NCBI GenBank assembly: GCA_034359265.1
Contig: CP136891.1
Span: 83,160,001 to 83,224,000 of the forward strand
DNA length: 64,000 bases
From: Canna indica
Lineage: Eukaryota > Streptophyta > Magnoliopsida > Zingiberales > Cannaceae
Reading direction: 5' to 3'
Made by a program: the position numbers and the translations under genes. The notes under the pieces were generated by a model. That model had not been told where the DNA came from. It made no database searches and saw nothing but the letters and a program-made list of their open reading frames with translations. Below are positions 34,301 through 46,300 of the stretch, in pieces. Numbering within the stretch: the stretch's first letter is position 1; each line of letters begins with the position of its first letter.

Positions 34301-37300
34301 AGGTTTCTTTCTCTTTGCAGTTGCTTTTTTGGCATTACTCTTTTGCTGAAACGGTATCTACTTTAACATCCCTTGTGTCTACTTCATTTTTTAAAATTCA
34401 AATTGAAACCTGGAGGTCATGGGTTCAAGCCACGAAAATGGCCTTTTTGCAAAAAGAAAGACTGTGTACATCAACCCTCCTCAGAGCCCCCAAAGCCCAC
34501 AAAAGTGGAATTGCTTCATGCACTGGGTTACCTTTCTTTTTAGACAAGTCATGCCACAATTTTTTTTTCTATTTGTACAAAATGCAATAATGTTAGAAAT
34601 TTATCCCTAATAGTGAAGTAGATGTATACAGCGTTATCTTCTAAACTTCTTGTGCTTCCCAAAACTAATTTGATGATTAAGGCCCATTTGGCACACTGTA
34701 TAGAACATGATAGGACTGGATGGGTTATACAATTAGGCCTTATATGGTGCTTGGGCCATCACATTGTATTGTATAACTTATACAATGTTAGGGTCTTATA
34801 AGCTATTATTAGCGTATAATTTATACTAGATGAAAACAATGTACAAAGGTCGATAGGAAAATCACGAACATGCTCCCAATGAAAAACCAAATATCTTTCT
34901 TTCATATTTGAGCTTGAACTATGTGATTATTTGTTTATACTTTATACTAATATGATTTTTTTTGTTACATATTTTATCTTTTGTGGTAGAAGAGAAATTG
35001 CATGGAATTTCATTCTTGTATTGAAGTTATTTTCATTGAGAAAATAAAAAGGAAATGATCTCTTAATAGCATAGTTTTCTAAAATTAAATATTAGGACAG
35101 TTGTTTAGGGTATTTTTATCCATAATTAATACATTAAGATATTTTGGTCCAAAATTAAGTCTTATACAGAGGTGTGTAAAACATACCACAGGATGGATGG
35201 GCCTTTAAATGGAGGTACATCAAATACTGTATTAATTCCTAATCTATGAGGCTTTATACTAGTAGGTCATCGTATCATTCCTTATTGATGCAGCACCCAA
35301 CCCTAGAGGAGAAACAGACAGGGAGAGAGAGGGGTTGTTGACTGCATTTACTTATCCTATACAGTGCACTAATGAGCACTAACGAGAGATAGGGCTTAAG
35401 GGGCACTAGAGCAAAGAAAATCCAAAAGATTTTTTTTCGTAAAAAGTTAAATGGGATCTGAGGATTAGATTTTTTGGCATAACACCTAGTTACTGGTTCA
35501 GGATACTGTAATGTTCCAAGCGCTATCTGATATTTGTATTGAGACTTTGAACTGTGGGCTGAACCACTTCAGACCCTTATGTTTTGGGGTGTGTATGTGT
35601 GTTTGCTTATGCATGTCCACGTGCACATATGGCTATTTGTTTTTACACCAAATTCTGCCTAGTTACTCTTATATTTGCTAATGTGTTGATGTGTAGAAGT
35701 TTGCCTATTTAATTCTTGTATCACTTATATTCCTTAGTAGTTAGTTCTCACCTTTCACTTACACTTACTTTAACATGTTACTTCCATTGTTAATTTTCTA
35801 TTTTATGTTTCATTTCATTGCATAATTAAATCAACAAGCAAAATTCATCCCCTCTTCTGGTGGCACAATCTATATGGTTAGTTTTTAAAAAAGAACAAGG
35901 ATTTCAGATAATATAATAAATTTATAAGAGCTCTGTTTAAGAGAGATCACAGAATTTTGCTTTGAAATTACCAAAAATATACTTAAGAGAGACCACTTGT
36001 TAGTTCTTGGAGTTCCTGAGATTTCTTATGTGCTCTATCTTTGAGCAAGGTTGTCAAATGCGCTAGGCGCACTCAAAGCGCAAAGGTCCCATAATCGCCA
36101 GAGGCACAAGGCGCAAAAAAGCGCGCTCCTGACCAAAGCAAGGCGCACATTTTTTAAAATATTATATTTTTAAAAATATTGCGATCTATCCACTTCCACC
36201 ATCCATAATGCTGCCCACTAAATGCTGGTAGTGGTAGCTAAAAGAAAAATAAATGATGAAAAACTTGAAAATAAAAGAAAAATCGGCTGAAAAAAATGAA
36301 GAAATTTGAAGTAACTATATGCTAGCTAATACATGGTAATACAAGATAAATAATCCTTCAGCAGAAAAAAAAAATACAAGAAATTTGAAGTAACAATTAG
36401 CTAGCTAATACATGGACTTCACCCAAGTGCGCGCCTGGTGCGCCTGGGGCTTCAAAAAAAAAGCGTAAAGGCGCTAGGCCTGTTTCGCACCTCGCCTAGT
36501 GCGCCTAGACGCCCAGGCGCTCGCTTTTGACAACCCTGTCTTTGAGAGATGCCTTAGAAGTCTTATGATTCAATACGACAACCTGTGAGCATGGTTTAAA
36601 ATACCGATACCGGTCATCATCTCGGTGGATGACCGGTACCGGTACGTACCGATACCGTACCGTACCGACACACGGTACGGTCCGGTACAAAAATTGCATA
36701 CCGAGCTTCTTTTTTTTTTTTTTTGATTTTACTGCTAAAAATAACTCTCGTGTGCTAAATAGCTCGTACCGCCCGGTATTTGCTAAATACCGGGCGGTAT
36801 TTATCGGTATACCGGGCGGTATTTATCGGTATTTATCGGTATTTATCGGTATACCGATATTTTTAAAGTATTGATATTTTGCTACAGTGCAAAATATCAT
36901 ACCGGGCGGTATATCCCGGTATGATAGCAAATACCGCCCGGTATTTCATAAATACCGGACATACCGGGCGGTATTTACCGAGATGCCCGGTATTTACCCA
37001 TACCGGGCATCTCGTATACCGGTTTTTTCAAAAACCGGTAAATACCGAGCTTACCGCCCGGTATACCGCGAGATTTGAAACCATGCCTGTGAGTTTATTG
37101 TTCTTTTCTCGCGTGCTTGTTCTGTCTTGTAGCAGTGATTAAGTTTGATAATTTTTTGTATAATTGCAGGTAATTTGTCAAGGCTAAATCGACGAAGGAG
37201 AAGCAAAGGCATACTTCCTATTGGTGAATATGGACAGTTGGAATTGGCAATCAATAATGGACCCAATTATTATGTTAAGGAGCTTACAATGGACCATCAT

Positions 37301-40300
37301 GCTGACAGAGATGATGAAAGAAGGCGAATTGAAGCCGCTGGTGGATATGTTATCGAGTGGGCTGGTGTGGTTAGGGTGAATGGTCAGCTAGCAGTATCTC
37401 GGGCTATAGGTGATGTCACTTTTAAGAAGTAATTCTCTTATCCCCAAAGTGATAGATCCTCTATATATATGTATTGTCATCTTCATTTATTTGATATTGT
37501 TTCCAACCATCCATCAAGGGCTCATGCCCATAAGTGTCTCATGAAGAATCACTTTGCTAAAAAGAATGTCATTATGTTGACAAGGAAAACTAAAAAAATA
37601 GGTCTATAATGTATATCCCAAAAGCTTAATGTACTAATTTAAGTGACTTAATACACAGGCACATGGTGGAGAGTGGTATACCTATCTGAAGCATCTGAAT
37701 TTGCCTAAATGGCTAGCATACTGGAATTTACCATGGCTTGCACCATTTAGAATATCTAAAATTATATTTAAATTCAACCTCATAGTTGCTCATATCTGAA
37801 GTGTGTACTGAAGATTGTCAAATTTGCTTCATGTTTTCATACAACTATACAAGTGTATTAGATATCTTTCAGATGATTCAGGAATAACCAAAGCCACAAT
37901 TAATGTGAAAAATACTTAAATATATGACCTTGGGTCTTTGTAATTTTGTTGTCTTTTTATTTTGATGATTTTTGTGGTTGGATAATCTGAATGCATCTAT
38001 TTTAATTCTTAAATTTTATCTCATTCAGTTATTTCTCTTGGTCATGGTTAGTTCTGGTGTGGTCTCTACGCCTGAGGTAACGGATTGGCAACATATAACA
38101 AGCAACGATAGTTATCTGATTGTGGCATCTGATGGAATATTTGAAAAGCTTACAATGCAAGAAGTTTGTGATTTGTTATGGTACGAGAATCTAAAAGATT
38201 ATGCTGAGTTGGGAAATATTCACAGTATGACGTACTCTTTAGCCGATCTTTTGGTGAAAGCTGCTTTTGAAAGAGGAACCATGGACAACATGGCTGTTGT
38301 AGTCATTCCTCTGAGACCTACTAGTAATTCTGGAACTTCTATGGGAAATGAGTTTGATCTAGAAGAAAACCCTGACTCGTCATTGTTAGGAGTGCAGAAA
38401 AAATTAGGTAATGCACTAATGTTGATTTTCTGTTTCATTAGTTTAGTTGTGAATTTTTCATTAAACCTTATTCTTGAAACTACTTGGAGAACATTCAAAA
38501 TATTCTACTGGTCTTTTCTCTTGTCTACTAATTGATGTTTGTTGCTTTCCTCTCCCGTTTTGCCAGCAGATGATGCATTCATTTCTGGTCATGTACCAAT
38601 TGAAAACTCCAACCACATGGCATCTAAATTTAATCATTTTTTGGTAAGTGGATCTTTCTAAAATATTTTTAAACTTACTCTCAATAGCGTTATTGTTTTA
38701 TCATGTCTTACATGTTCCACTATGTTGCTTGTAGTTGTTGCTTTAATTTACTCAGTGCCTCAAACTATGAGAAAAATGTAGGAAAACATACCATCACACT
38801 GAGATCTGTGCTAATCAATCATTTTTTGCTTTTCTGATCATGTTGCGGACATCTAATTTTTAGGTGCATATATTTATTTTGAAACATGAATGTTTATTTA
38901 CCACTGTTATGGCTGTGATAATGACAGATTTTAAATGCTTAGCATCTTAGTTTCTGCTTAACTGAGTATATTTCTTCCTCAAAGAGGACATGTTGTGTAT
39001 TTCTGGCTTCAACTGTTCTTAATGATCACCATGGTTGTAGGTTGAAACAAAGCATCGAACATTCGGTTGCTTTTATCTATCCGAAAATCTGAATGAAAAA
39101 ATGGATTATGTTTTCCAATCACCAAAAGAATCTCAAAACGGTGGAGATCATAGCTTGTATCAGCCATTACTTGACTCAGAAATGCCTTACGGTGGTAAGT
39201 ATTTCTCTTCCTACTTCCTACCTATTCACAAAAATGATCCATTTAGAAACTAAATTTTGATCAATTTTTCTGGTAACTATTTCTTTCTTATATGTTATGG
39301 ACTCTACAAAGTTAAAAAAGAATACTAAGATTTCTTTTAAGAAATTATTGCATATAGTTATGGCATTGGTAATCTGATAATTGAAGAAAATAATAGCTTT
39401 TTTTTCATTTAGTTCATTGTGTTATTCACTGAAGCCTGAAAAGAAATATACAAATTTCTTTTAATTTCTATGGAAGGGACGGGCCTGACAAATTTTGTTA
39501 AATAATCTAATTGGAAACAACTTGTGTTGAGTTAATCTCTCATCATGTTTGGGTAAGTATCTAACAGTAACACTAATATATTCTATATTTGTTTGTTAGA
39601 GTGTAATCAATATTCATGATCAAGATCGTGATAGGTATTTTTGTGATCAAAAGGAAGAGCCTGAATTTAGGGATTGAGAGTTGAGACCCTAGGACCCTAC
39701 TGGGCAATACCTGTAGGGACAAAATGCTACAGGACTTTGTTACATATCCCAAACCTGCTCCAGTTCTGGCTCAAGAGGTTCAGATTGGGACTGGGTTCAA
39801 GAGTGAAACCCAGCTTTATAGACGGAAACAATGCTATTCTTGCATTTACCTGAAACATCTTATGCAAAGATGAATCCTCAATTTTAGATTTCATTATCAG
39901 TTTCTAATTTTTAGCGTAAGCATAGTGTCAAGCAACCTCTTTATTCCAAGAGGGTTTAGCATTATGAGCATCGTGATTTTGTTCTGTCAAGGCCAACATT
40001 TACTTGGCGAAGAATAGTTATTGTTGATCTATTTTACAGTTGGCCAACTTTAACTTGTGTAAGCCAAGCATGCCATTATTAGGCTCATCTTTGCTGTGTT
40101 CACCATGGTCTGTTTGAACATCATATGAATTTGGTTCTCCTTGTCATCTTGAATGCATAATGTTCTTTTATTGAAATGTCTAGGTGGAGCACTCTTAGAA
40201 CTTTATAAAGACCAGAAACTATGCTGGCACTTCGGGATTCATGATGGAGACAGGGGCAAATGCACTAGTCCTGATGTTTTTGTAAACTTTTTGGGTTTGC

Positions 40301-43300
40301 TCGACTCAATTCCTTACAGTGATGTTGGACATGATTCTTCAGAATCATTTGGATACAAAATGCCTAATTTCAGGTGACTCTTTCCATTCCTGACCATTGA
40401 AATATATGTTTCTTTTTGTTTCCTTTTAAAAAATATTTATATCTAGAATATGTTCTTATGCCTGTTTGGGAAAAGATTAGAAAGTTTTAGTAATATTCAT
40501 CAGAAAATCAATGTATTAAATATTTTATTTCTAAGAGGAGATATAGAACAAAATAAGAATCATAAGGGCATCTTTTGCTATTCGAATATCCTTGGTACAC
40601 ATGTGAATTGACTTAGGAAGGTGGTACTTAAAGTCTTAAACATTATTAAAACAGAAAGATTGGATGACTAAGCCATTGAAGCAGGCCTCTATTTAGACTT
40701 GCGTAAGTTTTAACCAGAAGTAGTTCAATTTTGAGATGCTTAACAATCAGATCATATATTAATTCCTCAAATGGGATCCCCAAATTTGGTTCCACATGTC
40801 ATGAATCTGGAAATGATGTGATACTTCAAACATATGAACAGTATAGAGAAGTGGAGACCATAAGTAGGAATATGTAGGAAGAGAGATGGACTCTAGACAT
40901 CCATCTAACAACTAAATTCTATGTTATCGTCTGCTTTCAGAATTGTGTAAATTTAACTTGTTGTCTTAAAGCTACCAAGTGCCTTTTTTAATTTCATCAG
41001 TTTGGTACTTTCCTCATTTACCTTTGTTTTTCTTTTTACGTAACTGGGCTCTAGCATTTCTTTCTACTACATCTTTTTATCAACATAGATATATCTTGAA
41101 GAAGAGGTTTGATCGTGGATCATATGGGGAAGTTTGGTTGGCATATCATTGGAATTGCTCCCAGGATAATGGTATATTCAGTAACAGCCACAAGAACTCT
41201 TATCATTTTGTCACTAGTCGGCATATGGAGACATCTAAGTGCAACAACAGTGCAAATAGCAATACATCTAATAGATATTGCTTTACACATCAGAGTGATG
41301 GCAATTTGTTCATTCTGAAGCGGATAATGGTAAGATACTCTAAACTTTTTTTCTCCTTTTTCATTATTATTGTGTTATCATTTAGCTCTTCATCAAATGC
41401 AGTAATGCACATTAAAACAATTTATTTTTTATATTGTGCTAGTCTATTTTTAATGTTCTCCTGAATTGTTGGATTATCATGTAATCTTAGACCTACTTAA
41501 TAATGTACCACATGATTCCAATTGACCTTCTTAGGTGCACTTCTTAATGTTACTTATGGCAAGCATCTTCTTCTAGTGGAAGGAACTCACCAATGACTTG
41601 GTAAAGTCTTTGATCCATTGAATCTATAGTAATTACTTTGTAAAATGACTTTCTGTGTTGATTTCTATAATAACCTTAATATCATTGGTAATAATGTGCA
41701 ATAATATGTAGTTGAATAGTGGTTATTAGGTATGTAATTAGAAGAATCTTACAAATAAAACTAATATGTAATTGGAAATTTTAACTCTGATAAAAATTGT
41801 TTGCCCTGATAGAAATTTAACTATGGTTACTATTGAGGCTGTGGTCCAAAATTGTTTGCCCTGATAGACTCCCAATGTAGTCTCACATGAAGTTAAGTTC
41901 ATTACAAGTTGTCTTGAATAATAGGACTTGATGAATTGTACTATGATTAGCTTGGCCTTAAGCATTTTCGGCTACTGAAAGTTTATCAAGTTAATAGGTC
42001 AATTATCTCATCAAATTGGATCTCGACAAATTGGGTCAATTATCTCATCAAATTGGACCTCGACATATTGGGCCAGTTTAGGAAAGGGTTGTTGTGGATA
42101 TGGATAGAGCCATCACTATATTAAGTCTTGTTGAGCCCTAAAGCCTCAATTACATTAATCATAGAGAAGACCTATATATAAGCCAGAGACACCATAAGCT
42201 AAGCCTAGGAATAATATAAGCTAACCTATACCAACAATAAATACAATATAAAAACTATTATCTTTAACACTCCCCCTCAAGCTGGAGCATAGATGTCAAT
42301 CATGCCCAGCTTGTCATATAGTAATTTGAACCGAGTCGAGTTGAGAGCTTTAGTGAAAATATCAGCAATTTGATCTTGAGAGGAGACATGAGGCGTGATA
42401 ATCTTCTTGGAAAGAACAACATCCCGAATAAAATGACAGTCGACTTCAATATATTTTGTTCTTTCGTGAAAGATCGGATTATTTGCAATATGAATAGCAG
42501 ACTGGTTATCACAGTGCATCGTCATAGGCTAATCAGAAGAGAACCGTAGTTCTCCTAAAAAACTTTTGACCCACATTAGTTCACATGTGGTATGAGCCAT
42601 GACCCTATACTCAGCCTCGGCACTTGAGCGAGCCACCACATTCTGTTTCTTACTCCTCTACGTGACCAAGTTTCCTCCAACATACGTGCAATACCCCGAG
42701 GTGGATCTTCTATCACAGATGGACCCAGCATAATCTGCGTCAGAGTACCCCTTTATTTTAATGTGATCATTTTTCCTGAGCCACAAGCCTTTACCAGGAG
42801 AACTCTTGATATAGTGTAGAATTTTTAACAAAGCATTCCAATGAGAATATTTCGGCTGATGCATGAACGGACTAACAACACCAACAGCGTAGGAGATGTC
42901 AGGACGGGTGACAGTCAGATAAATAAGCTTCCCAACTAACTTTCTAAATCTCACAAGGTCCTCGAAGTCTTTGTCACCTTCAAGCTCAGAAGCAGCACCT
43001 ATATCAACAGGTATACTGGCAGGTCTACATCCAAGCATGCCTACCTCACTCAGGAGATCCATGACACATTTCCTCTGCGAAAGTACCACCCCTGTCTCAT
43101 TATAGGCAAACTCAATGCCAAGAAAGTACCTCGGACGACCCAAATCTTGTCACAAAATGTTTTTTCAGATGAGCTTTTACTGTCTCAATTTCATTGCTAT
43201 CACTGCCAATGAGTAAGATGTCATCCACATACACCGCAAGAATAACACGACCAACAAATGTTTTTTTCATAAAAACAGAGTGATCAGATTTACATTCCTT

Positions 43301-46300
43301 TAGCCCAATAGTAGATGTAACTTTGCTTAGTTTGTCAAACCATGCTCGAGGACTTTGTTTTAGGCCATAAATTGCTTTCTTGAGGTGACACTAGATTCTC
43401 CTCCTGAGCAACATATCCAGGAGGTTGCTCCATAAAGACAGTCTCACTCAAGTCCCCATAAAGAAATGCATTCTTAACATCCATTTGATGCATGGGCCAA
43501 TTCAGATTTACGGCAAGAGAGATGAGAATCCTCACAGAGTTTAACCGGGCCACAGGAGAAAAAATCTCCAAGTAGTCTACACCAAATTGTTGTGTGAAAC
43601 CTTTTGCCACCAAGCGAGCCTTGTACCGTTTAATGGATCCATCAGGAAGATATTTTAAGCTGAACACCCACTTACAAGCGACTGGTTTAGAGCCAGGAGG
43701 AGGTGAAACAAGTTTCCAAGTTTGTCTGGTTCTGAGAGCATCCATCTCCTCATCAATGGCACTCTTCCACTTAGGATGAAGCAGAGCATCCTGGTATGTC
43801 CTGGGAATGGAAACAGAAGACAAGGAGAAAGCAAACTGGCGAAGCGAGGATGATAGTTGAGCAAAGGATACATGATTGCTAATGGGATGAGCAGTACAAC
43901 TCCGCTTACCTTTCTGTAAAGCAATGGGAAGGTCAACACTGGACAGAGGATCTTGAGAGTGATTCGGAGCTAGCAGAGTAGCTTGTTTGGAGAGTTCACC
44001 TGTATCTTTATGTCTTCTTTGATAGACTAACAAGGGAGGAGCACGAGGCAATGACTCATCGGAGTGATGGGTAATAGAAGGAAGAGGTGGAGGTAGGGGA
44101 ACAAACTCCCAAGTAGGAGTTCCAAGACTCGGTGTAGAGGTGAAGTAGGGAATATCTTCAAAAAAGGAGACATCAGCAGAGATAAAGAGTTTTTTTGAAA
44201 TCGGGTCATAACAACGATATCCCTTTTGAGTGCGAGAGTATCCAATGAAGACACACTTCACAGCTCTAGGAGACAATTTGTCATAATCTGGACCAAGATT
44301 ATGAACAAAACATATGCAGCCGAAGGTTTTTGGAGAAATTTTAAATGGAGATTGTTTGGGAAACAAGACGGAGAATGGTGACCTATCCCCTAAAACAAAT
44401 GAAGGAACACAATTAATAAGATATGCAGCCACAACATCCCCCCATAGATATCGAGGAATATTCATGTGAAACATAAGTGTCCTAGCCACATCTAGAAGAT
44501 GACGATTTTTGCGTTCAGCAACACCGTTCTGCTGGAATGTGTAGGGACATGAGGTCTCATGAATAATACCATAGGAGGCACAAAATTTTACAAAATCAGA
44601 CCGAAGATATTCGCGAGCATTATCAGTTTGAAGAATTTTAATGGAGGTGTCAAACTGATTTTTTATTTCAAGATAAAAAGTTTGAAAGACATGAAACACA
44701 TCAGATCGATTTTTTAAAAGAAACACCCAAGTCATACGAGTGTGGTCATCTTTAAAAGTAACAAAATACTTGTATCCCAAACGACTCACTACAGGACTAG
44801 GACCCCAAATATCAGAATGAATAAGTTCAAAAATAGACTCTCTACGAGGACTTGAGCTTTGTGGAAAGGGCACCCGATGATGTTTACCTAACTCACAAGC
44901 TTCATATTTGAAAGGAGAACAGGACACAGACTCAAGGATGGTTGACTTGAGCTTTTGAATAGAGGGATGGCCTAATCGACAGTGTCATTGGAATGCAGTG
45001 ATGGAGTGGTGGGCGACAGGAACACATGTGGATAACAGGTAAATTTCTCCAATTTTAGCTCCCCTACCAATCTTCCTCCTCGTCTCTAGATCCTGTATCA
45101 CACAATGAGAAGGAAAAAAAGTTACAGAGCAATTATGACTTTTGGTAAGTTGACTAATGGAAAGTAGATTCACCGGAAATTTTGGAAGATGAAAAACTCT
45201 ATCTAATTTAAGATTGCTCAAAAGAGTGATTGTGCCAAGACCATGTATAGGAGAAGTAGAGCCATCGGCAATGTGGACATGTGGTGGGTTAGACTCAGGG
45301 TTATAGTTAGAGAAAAGATTCCTATTACCTGACATATGATTGGAAGCACCTGAGTTAAGAATCCAAGACATACCAGAAGAAACAATAGCCGCAGTCCCAG
45401 AGGAGGAAGCCATGGCCGAGGAAGTGACTACTTGCATGAACTTTTCATATTCAGACTTAGAGACACAAATAGTCTCCTCCTTTTGATTTTCACTGGTACT
45501 ATTGTTAAGAGGTTGAGTAGATATAGCAGCTTTAGCATGAGAAGGTTTTCCAAACTTTTGCCAGCACCTATCAGGAGAATGATTGGTTCTCCCACAATGT
45601 ATACACGGAGAAAAGGAATTTCTACCTCTCCCCCTTCCTCCAGTTCTACCACCACCACGACCCTGGTGGCCTCTACCTCCGGCAATAAGTGCTGAGTTAT
45701 CTCCTGTAGGAAAAGAGGCAGGAGGAGGATTGAGTTCAGTAACTCTCAAAATTCTGGCCATAGCATTTCTGAGATCAGGAATGGTATTATCTGCCATGAG
45801 CTGGGACTTGACATGATGAAGAGACGGTGGTAGAGCGGATAGAAACCTTGCAACAAGAAATTCCTCTCTTTGTTTTCTTTGTATTGAAACATCATCGGTG
45901 AAAGGATGATATTCGGTCAATTCATCTGCTTTTCCTTTTAAGGTGGCGTAGAACTCTTGAATTGATGCACCCTCCTCAAGTTTCATATTAAAGATATCAG
46001 AGTACAAGGTATAAACTCTGGAGATATTTGCATCTTGAAAGTATGTTTTTTTGAGGGAATCTCACATGCTCTTAGCAGTATCAAGAAAAATAACTGTTGA
46101 GGCAATCTGCGGCTCCAAACTATTGATCATCCATGAGAGAACCGCATAATCGTTTGCCTCCCAATCAGAATATTTTTCAATATCGGCTGAATCAGGAGGA
46201 TCATCTTCAAGGTGTTTAATCTTCTTCTGAGAACCACAAAAAACACGAAAAGCACGAGACCAGAGAATATAATTTGTACCATTAAGTTTGATAGAAGTAC

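Noticed and set aside
36505..37266. Several frames in both strands
   Set aside because: They are by-products of the ATACCGGGCGGTAT palindromes of a MITE; the only coding part here is exon 5 from 37170.
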